A program made the translations under genes and the position numbers. The notes beneath the pieces are model-generated. The model searched no databases, was not told where the DNA came from, and worked only from the letters and a program-made list of their open reading frames with translations. A DNA stretch of 57,001 nt from Pseudomonadota bacterium (lineage in GTDB: Bacteria; Pseudomonadota; Alphaproteobacteria; Rhodospirillales; Magnetospirillaceae): positions 1-57,001 of the forward strand of contig JAJYTF010000031.1 in the NCBI GenBank assembly GCA_021793155.1. Reading direction: 5' to 3'. Within the stretch, counting starts at the first letter, position 1; each line of letters begins with the position of its first letter. Below are positions 28,356-37,951 of this stretch, piece by piece.

Positions 28356-28969
28356 GCCGTTGCTTCCAGTTGCCGTTCAAGGGGAATGACTGTCGGATGG
28401 TCCTTGTCCTGCCCCGACCAGCGGCGGAACAGGTTGTGCTCAATGCCCACCTGGTCGAGGGCTTTGCCGATGCTCTGGTGGACAATGTCCATGATGGTCT
28501 GTGGCATGTGGTAGAAGGCCGGCAAAGGCGGAAGGATCACCGCCCCCATGTCGGCGGCCCGCGACATCAAGTCGAGGTGGCCCTTGTGCAGCGGCGTTTC
28601 CCGAACCATCAGAACCAGCGTCCGGCGTTCTTTCAGGGTCACGTCGGCGGCGCGGATGACCAGGTTGTAAGTGAACGAATTGGCGATCGCCGACAAGCTC
28701 TTGACGGTGCATGGAGCGACGATCATGCCCTGGGTGCGGAAAGACCCGCTGGCCACCGCGGCACCCACATCCTTGTTGTTGTACACCACATCCGCCAGTG
28801 CACGGACATCGTCAGGCGAATAGGCCGTCTCGATATGCAGATTGCGGATGGCCGCTTCGCTGAGAATGAGGTGCGTGGGAACCTGCAACTCCTTCAACAC
28901 CTTCAGCATTTCGACGCCGTATACGACGCCGGTGGCTCCGGTAATGGCGACGATCAGGGGCTTGGTCAT
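28352..28969 (-). CDS. ubiX: UbiX-family flavin prenyltransferase
   Basis: A 205-residue protein (UbiX/Pad1 family, about 190-210). The N-terminal AITGATGVVYGVEMLKVL is the FMN-binding signature. GSFRTQGMIVAPCTVKSLSAIA and NLVIRAADVTLKERRTLVLMVRETPL are the flavin and dimethylallyl-phosphate contact segments. It prenylates FMN, the cofactor needed by UbiD-type carboxylases such as the one encoded upstream. It overlaps ppsC by 4 nt (ATGA) and the RibA-like gene by 4 nt, so all are co-translated. Confidence 0.92.
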   Translation of the reverse strand: MTKPLIVAITGATGVVYGVEMLKVLKELQVPTHLILSEAAIRNLHIETAYSPDDVRALADVVYNNKDVGAAVASGSFRTQGMIVAPCTVKSLSAIANSFTYNLVIRAADVTLKERRTLVLMVRETPLHKGHLDLMSRAADMGAVILPPLPAFYHMPQTIMDIVHQSIGKALDQVGIEHNLFRRWSGQDKDHPTVIPLERQLEATA

Positions 28970-29688
28970 GGCGCAGTTCCTTCCTGGACGATGGGTTGCG
29001 ACTCGATTCGGGCTTTACGCCCTTTCGCCGGCGGCAGCACGACATAGGGGCAGAGCTCCAGCACTTCGTAGCCGGCCGCCTCGACCGCCGCGGCGACCTC
29101 GGTGATCTCGGCGCCAGTGAAACGCAGGATGACCTTCATCCGCCCGTCGCCGCCGCAGGAGGGTACGGAAAAGAGGGATTCGACGACCGCCCCGACCTTG
29201 TCGGCGACCGCTTCGATTCGCGCCAGGGTTCCCTGCTCGATAACGAGCGGGCCGACCGTGATACCGTTCTGCCGGCGGGTGGTTCCCAGCATCTGGGCGG
29301 CCAGAAAAAACACCTCATGGGCCGATACCAGACCGACCACGTTGCCGTTCTCCAGGACGGGGAACTGGCTGATATTTTCCTCTTGTCCACGGCGCAGGCA
29401 GACTTCCATCGGGTCGTCGACGTCGACGGTCAGGGGATTGCGTACCATCAGGTCCTTCACCTTCAGGCGGTTGGTGAAATAGCTGAACTCGTGGGGATCC
29501 TCGGATCGTGCGACGAATTCGGCAGCGCGCAGACAGCTGACGCGGGTGACCACGCCGCGCAGGCGGCCGTCATCGACGACCGGCAACGCGCGCAGATTGT
29601 GTTCGACAAGAATTCGCTTGGCTTTCGAGACTGGTGTGTCGCTGGTAACTGTGACCGGGTCGCGTTTCATCCAGTTGCGGACAATCAT
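28966..29688 (-). CDS. ppsC: Phenylphosphate synthase subunit 3 (CBS-domain protein), first copy
   Basis: A 240-residue protein with two CBS motifs (MIVRNWMKRDPVTVTSDTPV and VKDLMVRNPLTVDVDDPM) followed by an ACT-like C-terminal part. In Thauera the 24-kDa CBS subunit strongly stimulates phenylphosphate synthase without being essential for basal activity. The start at 29688 follows GGGAGG; the frame upstream is not used. It is separated from the UbiD gene by 192 nt containing a strong hairpin. It shares its first 11 residues almost exactly with the second copy at 42.6-43.2 kb. Confidence 0.85.
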   Translation of the reverse strand: MIVRNWMKRDPVTVTSDTPVSKAKRILVEHNLRALPVVDDGRLRGVVTRVSCLRAAEFVARSEDPHEFSYFTNRLKVKDLMVRNPLTVDVDDPMEVCLRRGQEENISQFPVLENGNVVGLVSAHEVFFLAAQMLGTTRRQNGITVGPLVIEQGTLARIEAVADKVGAVVESLFSVPSCGGDGRMKVILRFTGAEITEVAAAVEAAGYEVLELCPYVVLPPAKGRKARIESQPIVQEGTAP

Positions 29689-29750
29689 TGTTTCCTCCCA
29701 ATTCACGACCTGCCCCAGCGGAACGGCCGCCATCGCCCCGGTGATCCGCT

Positions 29751-29777
29751 CCGGGCGCTCGGTTTTCGAGCGCCCGG
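29751..29777 (-). other. Intercistronic hairpin between ubiD-like gene and ppsC
   Basis: CCGGGCGCTCG and CGAGCGCCCGG form a perfect 11-bp stem around a GTTTT loop, without a following T-run on the transcribed minus strand. It probably affects mRNA stability or partial read-through within the operon. Confidence 0.6.
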
Positions 29778-29880
29778 GAAAGACGGCACACCACCCTGAA
29801 GGGTCATGGCGAGAGCCTGAGGGTGGCCGGTGACGCCACTCGTCAAACCCTCGCTGCCGGGCGAAGGCGGCCGCCGCCGC

Positions 29881-31365
29881 TTACTTGCTCTTGGCTTTGA
29901 CCACCGGTTTGGTCAGGCGGTCGATCATGTCAGCGACCGGGCTGACGCCGGCGAAGCCGTACTCGTTCCACCGCTTGGAGACCTTGGTGAGGACTTCGCG
30001 GTCCATGAAGATCTCGGTAGGCTTCTGTTTCCATTCATAAGGCGTGCACGCATCGAGAATGATGCGGCTGGTGATGTCGCGCGCCTCGATCGGAAGGCCG
30101 GGGTCGAGCGGAGTCGACCGGCCACGGTCGATGATCTGCGCCGAACGCTTGGGATCAAAGCGCACGGCCAGCGCCCACAGGACGCGATCCCAGTCGTCGG
30201 CCGCGATGTCGTGGTCGACGACGATCACCCCCTTCACGCCATAATGGCCGGTGGTCGAGGCGATCACCGCGTTGCCCACATGATTGGAATGTCCGGGATA
30301 CATCTGCTTGACCGAGACCACGACCCAGAAACGGCCGGTGGCCGCCGCCGGGAAATAGACGCTTTGAATGCCCGGTACTTTCATGGTTTCGAGGTCGTGC
30401 CACAGGGCTCCCGTGCGATTCAGCGACTGGATCATGTGGATGTCATTGATCGGCTTGCCGACCGTGGTCGACCACCACACCGGCTTGTTGCGGAACATCA
30501 GGCGCTTCACCCGCAGCACCGGCTTCGGGTAGTCCTCAAGCTTGTTCCCCGAGTAATAGCCCGTGTATTCGCCGAAGGGGCCTTCAGGCATCACCTCGTT
30601 GGGATCGATATAGCCCTCGGCGATCACTTCCGCGTTGGCCGGCAGGGTCAGGCCGGTCAGATCCGACTTGAACACCGCCATCGGCCGCTGCTTCAACTGG
30701 CCGACGATGTCGTATTCGTCCTCCTGGGCGCTGACCAGGGTGGAGCTGGCCAGGAACAGCGCCGGATCACCGCCGACCACCGCCGCCGCCGGCATCAGCT
30801 GGCCGCGTTCCTGGTACTTCTTCATATGCATGTCACCGTGCTTGCCCTTGATGATCTGCGAGCCAAGCAGGTTCTTGCCAAGGATCTGCGACCGATAGGT
30901 CCCGCAATTGGTCCAGCCGGTATCCGGATCCTGGGTCACCAGGAAGCCCGAGGTGACGAAAAAGCGCCCACCGTCCTCTGGATACATCCACGGCACCGGG
31001 AACATGGTGACGTCGACATCGTCACCTTCGACGACGTTCTCCATCACCGGCGCCTTGTTGACCATCCGCGGCTTGATTTTTTCCTTTGTGGTCAGCTCCA
31101 TCCATTTCCGCGACAGCTGGCACATCGACAGCGACGGGTCCTGCTCCAGGGCGATGGCCAGGCGCGAGGGCTTGGTGAAGGCGCTGGTGAAGGCCGGCGT
31201 CTTGTAGCCCTTGACGTTTTCATAAAGTAGTGCGGGGCCTTTGGCTTCTTCATTGACCTTCGAGATGTGAGACATCTCGAATTTCCAATCAACTTCCGCA
31301 TTGACGCGGTGAAGTTCCCCATGTTTTTCACAAGCCGAGATAAAGTCGCGAAGATCTTCGATCAT
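29881..31365 (-). CDS. UbiD-family carboxylase/decarboxylase (phenylphosphate carboxylase-type subunit)
   Basis: A 494-residue UbiD-family enzyme, expected to use prenylated FMN. R158 (NCGTYRSQI) and the EGPFGE motif at 261-266 match the catalytic Arg-Glu-Glu set of the family. GYYSGNKLEDYPKPVLRV and IVVDHDIAADDWDRVLWAL are further conserved stretches. Placed between ppsB and ppsC with ubiX downstream, it most likely carboxylates phenylphosphate to 4-hydroxybenzoate. Thauera uses two UbiD-like subunits plus two small ones; only one UbiD and no obvious small subunit is seen here. The start at 31365 follows AGAGGT. Confidence 0.88.
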   Translation of the reverse strand: MIEDLRDFISACEKHGELHRVNAEVDWKFEMSHISKVNEEAKGPALLYENVKGYKTPAFTSAFTKPSRLAIALEQDPSLSMCQLSRKWMELTTKEKIKPRMVNKAPVMENVVEGDDVDVTMFPVPWMYPEDGGRFFVTSGFLVTQDPDTGWTNCGTYRSQILGKNLLGSQIIKGKHGDMHMKKYQERGQLMPAAAVVGGDPALFLASSTLVSAQEDEYDIVGQLKQRPMAVFKSDLTGLTLPANAEVIAEGYIDPNEVMPEGPFGEYTGYYSGNKLEDYPKPVLRVKRLMFRNKPVWWSTTVGKPINDIHMIQSLNRTGALWHDLETMKVPGIQSVYFPAAATGRFWVVVSVKQMYPGHSNHVGNAVIASTTGHYGVKGVIVVDHDIAADDWDRVLWALAVRFDPKRSAQIIDRGRSTPLDPGLPIEARDITSRIILDACTPYEWKQKPTEIFMDREVLTKVSKRWNEYGFAGVSPVADMIDRLTKPVVKAKSK

Positions 31366-31395
31366 TGTCGATACCTCTTTCTTAGACGGTGTTGG

Positions 31396-32472
31396 TTACG
31401 CCATTGTTTTTCCGGTCATAATACTAGACAAGATGTGTTCAATGGCGGATTTGGATGCCGCCGGTGCCGCCGGCGGTTGCTGGGAACTCCAGACCGTCTC
31501 GGGACGCGCCTGGAGGATGAAAACATTGCTTCCGGTGGGCATGTCCCCATCGACCGCCCATTCCACATCCATGGGGCGGCCGTAATGCTGCTCGATACGT
31601 TTTCCCATCCGGGCCAGTTCGGTCACGTCGTCGTCGAGAACCGACTGCACCGACTGGCGCTCCGCCGGTAGGTCGAGACGACGGCAACTGTGGCTGGCGC
31701 GGTCGACGGCGTAATAAATCTCCTTCTGCGGTACGGTCCGCCGGACGATGTCCAGGGAAATTTTGTTGATCAGAAATTCGTCCGGAGTGACCTCTCCGGA
31801 GACGACCGATTCGCCGAAGCCGAAATTGGCATTGACGACGATGGACGAGCGGTCGCCGTTGATCGGATTGATGGTGAACATCACCCCGGCCGCAGCCGAA
31901 TTCGCCATCTTCTGGATGCCGACACTGAGCGCTACCTGCTCGTGATCGAACCCCATGCGGAGGCGGTAGGCGATCGCTCGCGCCGTGAACAGGCTGGCGA
32001 AGCAGCGCTTGGTCTTGGCCAGCAGATCGTCGACGCCCCGCACCCACAGATAGGTGTCCTGCTGGCCGGCAAAGCTGGCGCCCGGCAGGTCCTCGGCGGT
32101 GGCGCTCGATCGCACCGCCACCGGCACCGCGGGAACGTTGCAATGGGTGGAGAGGTGCCGGTAATGCTCAGCGATCTGGTCCTCCAGTTCGATGGAAAGA
32201 GGAGCCGTCTCGATCATTTCGCGTATTTCGGCGCTGACCGAGTCGAGGGCTTCGGCATCGTGTTCGTCGAGACCGTTCAACCGGACGTGCACTTTGTGGT
32301 TCATCCCGTCGGTCTCGAAGAACTGGCGATATCCGTGGGTGGTCACGGCAAAGCCGGGCGGAACGCGGATTCCGGCACCGATCAACTCGCCCAGAGACGA
32401 CACTTTGCCGCCTACCAGAGCCAGCGAGTCGCGATTGCATTCCTGGAACCAGCACACCAGGGGCATGGTCAT
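31396..32472 (-). CDS. ppsB: Phenylphosphate synthase subunit 2 (ATP-binding), first copy
   Basis: A 358-residue protein homologous to the N-terminal ATP-binding part of PEP synthase. LVGGKVSSLGELIGAGIRVPPGFA near residue 20 and SSATAEDLPGASFAGQQ near residue 125 are the nucleotide-binding signatures. GVMFTINPINGD and DVEWAVDG follow. In Thauera the 40-kDa subunit transfers the beta-phosphoryl group of ATP to the histidine of subunit 1, releasing AMP and phosphate. The start at 32472 is set by GGAGGAATG; an alternative ATG lies 6 nt later. Confidence 0.9.
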   Translation of the reverse strand: MTMPLVCWFQECNRDSLALVGGKVSSLGELIGAGIRVPPGFAVTTHGYRQFFETDGMNHKVHVRLNGLDEHDAEALDSVSAEIREMIETAPLSIELEDQIAEHYRHLSTHCNVPAVPVAVRSSATAEDLPGASFAGQQDTYLWVRGVDDLLAKTKRCFASLFTARAIAYRLRMGFDHEQVALSVGIQKMANSAAAGVMFTINPINGDRSSIVVNANFGFGESVVSGEVTPDEFLINKISLDIVRRTVPQKEIYYAVDRASHSCRRLDLPAERQSVQSVLDDDVTELARMGKRIEQHYGRPMDVEWAVDGDMPTGSNVFILQARPETVWSSQQPPAAPAASKSAIEHILSSIMTGKTMA

Positions 32473-32496
32473 ATCTTCATTCCTCCGCCGCGGATG

Positions 32497-32524
32497 CCCG
32501 GGCGCTCGGCAAGAAGCGCCCGGG
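32497..32524 (-). other. Intercistronic hairpin between ppsA and ppsB (first copy)
   Basis: CCCGGGCGCT and AGCGCCCGGG form a perfect 10-bp stem in the 65-nt spacer. Its core (CCGGGCGCT) equals the one in the hairpin at 29751-29777, so the two are related elements in one operon. Confidence 0.55.
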
Positions 32525-32537
32525 TCTCGCTGTTGGT

Positions 32538-34376
32538 TCACTCGATGATCGTGACTTCGCCGGTCGATCCGTTGACGCGGATCTTCTGGCCGGTCTTGAT
32601 GATGGCCGTGGCATGGCCTGTTCCGACCACCGAAGGCATGCCGTATTCCCGGCAGACGATGGCCGCATGGCACATCACCCCGCCCACATCGGTCACGCAG
32701 GCCTTGATCTTGGCGAAGGCCGGCGCCCAAGTGGGCGAAGTGGTCGGGGCGACCAGGATCTCGCCATGCTCCAGCGAGCGGATCTCGTCCGCCCCGCGGC
32801 AAACCCGCGCCTTGCCCTCGACCATGCCGGGGCTGGCGGCAAAGCCAGTGAGGGCCTTGATGTCATCAAGGTTCTTGGCGTCGCGCACCTTGCTCCACGC
32901 CTTCAGGGAATCGTTGGTGATGCCCCAGAGAACCACGGTGAACGGCTCCTGAATGACCTCGGGGGGAATTCCCACCGCCGGCGGCGGTGCCCATTCTCGG
33001 AACTTCTGCATCACGCCTTTGCGCCATTCGATTTCCGGCGGCCACACTGCCGGTCCGCGCGGCTTCACCCCGGTCGCCCAAGCGGTGACCAGATCCCACA
33101 ATGCGTCTTTGATTTCTCCGCGCTTCAGCAGCCAGATATCCTCGATGTCGACGATGAAGCCGTGTTCCTTCATGATCGCGGCGACGTCGCGCACCTTGCG
33201 CCAGAACACCGTGTGGAACCAATGTTCGACATAGAACATGTGGTTCTCGACGTAGGGGAAGACTGTCTTTGCCGTCTGAAGCAACTGATCGAATGCGGCT
33301 TGTGCTTCGCCGTTGGGTAGCAGTGCGCGGTATTCGGCGGTTACCCGGTCGCGCTCCCGCCGGACCGCTTCGAGCGGCCGTTCGATCGACGCTCCCTTCT
33401 GGATCTGTTCGATGTAGATGCAGATCGACGAGAAGGGAATGTTGAGGTCGTCGTTCCACGATTTGTCGTAATGGTACCAGCCGGTGCCGGACGACACATT
33501 GAACCAAGGGTAGCGGGCCTTCTCAAGTGTGGCGAGCCAGGTCCGGCCCGGCGGCACCTGCTTCAGTTCCCTTTCCGCGTCGACGAAGTCGCGGTGTGCC
33601 AGAAGGGTTTTCTCGATCCCCAGTTCGAGGGCGCTGCGCGCCAGATTCTTCAGTTCCTCGTCCGCCTGGTACATGATCACGTCGACCCCCGAGATCATCT
33701 GCGTGACGCGTTGGGCGGGAATATCGGGGAATTGCTTTTGACAGAAATCGAGGAAGGTGACGTAGGCCGCATAGCCCAGGTTCAAGAATTCGAAATGGTA
33801 TTGCCAGCAGCGGATGCCGAGGTCGATCATCTCGTCATACGCCTTGAGAAGATGATATCCCTTTGATTCACCAATGCCGTCGAAGACCACCTGTTTGTCT
33901 TCCAGCGCTGGCAGCGGCTCGATTTTGATGGCCTCCAACGAGCTGATCGTCGCTTTGATCTTCTCTTCCCATTTGGCGGTCAGGGCATCCCAATTCTGGT
34001 AATAGTACCCGGCCCGTTCGAGGAAATGTCCGATGCGCTCCTCGATTTCCTTGGGATCCTTCACCGGTACCGGCGAAATATACACATATCCGTTGATGAT
34101 ACGGTGATCGACTCCATAGACGGGTGGAACGGAAAATATACGAGTATTGAACTGCGAAAGCGCTAGATACCACGCCTCATCCCATATCAAATCAAATGGA
34201 TATGTTGGCTCTGGATAGTGAAGCCCATCGTAAAACCAAAACATTCCTTCTTCATATTGCTTTCTCGTAACGTCATTTTTCGTAAATGAATAGTTATATG
34301 GGTACATCCGTTGCCACCCCTCGGTGCCGGGGATCGTCTCCACGTCGTGTGGAGCAGGAAATAGACGATTGGACAT
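32538..34376 (-). CDS. ppsA: Phenylphosphate synthase subunit 1 (phosphohistidine), first copy
   Basis: A 612-residue protein with the swivelling phosphohistidine domain of PEP synthase at its C-terminus: EGEILVAPTTSPTWAP-type segment, then GGVMCHAAIVCREYG. The histidine is residue 570, against His569 reported for the Thauera enzyme. The long N-terminal part is specific to aryl-phosphate synthases and would bind phenol. It phosphorylates phenol to phenylphosphate in the cytoplasm. A good ribosome site (AAGGGAGAGG) precedes the ATG at 34376. Codons about 24-90 are distinctly AT-rich (AGA, ATA, CTA, TTT, CCA) compared with the rest of the gene, as is the upstream DNA. Confidence 0.92.
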   Translation of the reverse strand: MSNRLFPAPHDVETIPGTEGWQRMYPYNYSFTKNDVTRKQYEEGMFWFYDGLHYPEPTYPFDLIWDEAWYLALSQFNTRIFSVPPVYGVDHRIINGYVYISPVPVKDPKEIEERIGHFLERAGYYYQNWDALTAKWEEKIKATISSLEAIKIEPLPALEDKQVVFDGIGESKGYHLLKAYDEMIDLGIRCWQYHFEFLNLGYAAYVTFLDFCQKQFPDIPAQRVTQMISGVDVIMYQADEELKNLARSALELGIEKTLLAHRDFVDAERELKQVPPGRTWLATLEKARYPWFNVSSGTGWYHYDKSWNDDLNIPFSSICIYIEQIQKGASIERPLEAVRRERDRVTAEYRALLPNGEAQAAFDQLLQTAKTVFPYVENHMFYVEHWFHTVFWRKVRDVAAIMKEHGFIVDIEDIWLLKRGEIKDALWDLVTAWATGVKPRGPAVWPPEIEWRKGVMQKFREWAPPPAVGIPPEVIQEPFTVVLWGITNDSLKAWSKVRDAKNLDDIKALTGFAASPGMVEGKARVCRGADEIRSLEHGEILVAPTTSPTWAPAFAKIKACVTDVGGVMCHAAIVCREYGMPSVVGTGHATAIIKTGQKIRVNGSTGEVTIIE

Positions 34377-34473
34377 GGCCTCTCCCTTCTTCTTGGGTTT
34401 TGTGTTTGTGCCGGCGCCTTGACGGGGTCGACCTTCGATTGAAATAGCCTGATAAAAATGCAGATGTAGTAGT

Positions 34474-34489
34474 TGCGAATAGCTAGCCG
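34474..34489 (-). promoter_or_regulatory. Candidate sigma-54 promoter of the first ppsA operon
   Basis: On the minus strand CGGCTAGCTATTCGCA keeps the GG and GC dinucleotides at sigma-54 spacing, but otherwise matches the consensus TGGCACG-N4-TTGC only partly. It lies about 98 nt before the ppsA start and about 235 nt from the palindrome at 34723-34740. Confidence 0.35.
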
Positions 34490-34722
34490 ACCCTGTTCCT
34501 GGACGTATTGGTGTTCCAAAACCTAAAAATAAAATAACTTTTACTATGGGATTTATTGTGTTATCGACGTTTCCTCCCCGCTGCAGACAATAACGCAAGA
34601 CCCATGCCAGGCTTCGTCGATCCATTGGGGGGGAGGGGGGAAATCCGCGGAAATCATGGGAACTCGCCATCATTTGGCGTTCGGGTGGAGATCGGAGCTC
34701 AGCGCAAGAGGGGGGGCAAAAC

Positions 34723-34740
34723 TTTGATCACCTGATCAAA
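34723..34740. promoter_or_regulatory. DmpR/XylR-type upstream activator site
   Basis: TTTGATCACCTGATCAAA is a perfect 8+8 palindrome matching the DmpR/XylR site pattern (TTGATCA, two bases, TGATCAA). It lies between divergent ppsA and the regulator gene at 34819, so it can serve activation of the former and autoregulation of the latter. The remaining 34377-34818 spacer is AT-rich at 34430-34560 and holds no gene. Confidence 0.65.
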
Positions 34741-34818
34741 TATCTGTATCGAGATGAAGAAATATGTGATGATCAAAGAAAATTGACATAGTTCTAAAAA
34801 ACAAAGGGACGGAGAGAG

Positions 34819-36594
<1,776 letters not shown>

Positions 36595-36600
<6 letters not shown>

Positions 36601-37089
36601 GCGAGGCCGGAACGTGGTCTTGTGGCCAAATCCCTTGCTGTTGTCGATGAACGTGACCCACTCGGGGATCAGGCGATAGACCGCGGCCTTGCGCATGGCG
36701 TCGACAAGGCCCGTCGGCCGTTCAAAGAGGCGGGCTAGAAATCCGTAGCGGCCGGTCAGGTGGGCGAGACCCGCGGCGATTTCCAATGGGCCGTCGAGGC
36801 GGCGAACAGGGCCGCTCATCTGGATCCCGCAAATCTGGGCGAAATCCTGGTGGTCGCCGGCGATGGTAACCGCTCCTCGTCCGCGCGCCGGATCTGCGAC
36901 ATGACAGGAGTGTCGGGTGGCGGGATCGGACAGCCAGTAAAGGTTGAAGCCGTCATGGGCGTAGAACAGGGATACCGCGTGGGGCTGGCCGCCGTCGCCA
37001 CAGGTGGCCAAGGTGCAGACATGCATGCGCTCGACGAGCGCAAGGGCATCCTGCCTTGCCGCCTCCTCCGCCTGTCGGTTGCCGGTCAT
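36595..37089 (-). CDS. Pyridoxamine 5'-phosphate oxidase-related FMN-binding protein
   Basis: A 164-residue split-barrel protein of the PPOX class. [20 protein letters not shown] begins the flavin-binding barrel, [20 protein letters not shown] follows, and the C-terminus holds [15 protein letters not shown]. Members bind FMN or other cofactors and many are small flavoproteins of unknown substrate. The ATG at 37089 overlaps the HAD gene's stop (ATGA), making it the third gene of the Tm-1-like/HAD/PPOX unit. It ends inside the last codons of the convergent regulator. Confidence 0.78.
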
Positions 37090-37754
37090 GCCGTCACGCT
37101 CCTTTCGCTGAACAGTTTGCGGATCTGATGCAGGTCGTCCATGACGGTGGCGCACAGAGCCGCGATTTCCGTGGTCGGCTGCAGTAGATCCGGCACCATG
37201 ATCACCGGCACGCCGGCGCCGTTGGCGGCACGCACTCCGTTGAACGAATCTTCAAGAGCGATGCATCTTTGCGGCGACAGGCCAAGCGCGGCCGCCGCCA
37301 GGAGATAAACATCGGGGTGGGGCTTGCCGCGCTCCACATCATCCCTGGTGACGATGACTTCGAACCGATGGCGAAGGCCGCATCGCCCGAGGTGCTTTTC
37401 CGCCGTTGGACGACGCGAAGAGGTGGCGACGGCCTTGCGAACCCCCTGCTGTTCGAGAAAATCGACCAGTTCCACGGCCCCCGGGCGCAGCGGAACACCC
37501 GCCTCGAGGCGGCTATCCACCGCCTCGCGCAGCCGCCGCCGGAATTTCGCCGGCGAGAACCGAGGGCCGAAAAAGGTCTGCAGGATCGTATCTGTATCGG
37601 CGAGACCGACCATATCCCGCTGAACGGCAGGCGGCAGGTCGTATCCCATGGCTGCTACCGTCTCGACCACCGCGCCCCGGAAAATTCTTTCCGTGTCGAT
37701 CAGCAGCCCATCCATATCGAAAATGACAGCCTCGAAATCATCCAGAACGATCAT
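37086..37754 (-). CDS. HAD-superfamily phosphatase (beta-phosphoglucomutase-like)
   Basis: A 222-residue HAD hydrolase of subfamily IA. AVIFDMDGLLIDTE provides the nucleophile and acid/base aspartates, VATSSRRPTAEKHL is motif II, GKPHPDVYLLAAAALG motif III with the lysine, and CIALEDSFNGVRAA motif IV. The substrate is a small phosphate ester or sugar phosphate. Given the operon, an organic phosphate related to phenylphosphate metabolism is possible but unproven. It is unlike the HAD-IIA protein at 46.7 kb. The start at 37754 has only a weak ribosome site; an ATG at 37811 is an alternative. Confidence 0.82.
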   Translation of the reverse strand: MIVLDDFEAVIFDMDGLLIDTERIFRGAVVETVAAMGYDLPPAVQRDMVGLADTDTILQTFFGPRFSPAKFRRRLREAVDSRLEAGVPLRPGAVELVDFLEQQGVRKAVATSSRRPTAEKHLGRCGLRHRFEVIVTRDDVERGKPHPDVYLLAAAALGLSPQRCIALEDSFNGVRAANGAGVPVIMVPDLLQPTTEIAALCATVMDDLHQIRKLFSERSVTA

Positions 37755-37951
37755 GCCCGCCACCCGTCTCCGCAGCCTCTTGTTCGAGCCGCCAATATTT
37801 ACTGCCGGCATCGGAGGCGTCCACCGGCAACCGTGGCTGCCGGCCGGAAGACCCGCTTCGAGAGGGCCAGCAAGGCCTCCCCGGCATGAGGAGATTTCCG
37901 TCAAGCCGAGGATCCGCTGGCCCCTGCGTCTCGAAGCATCGAAGCGATGGG

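Noticed and set aside
26350-28485. 711-codon minus-strand frame across the MATE gene and beyond
   Set aside because: It overlaps MATE, the RibA-like gene and ubiX in a different frame and has low-complexity Gly/His/Arg composition. The RibA-like frame is coupled to ubiX and shows homology instead.
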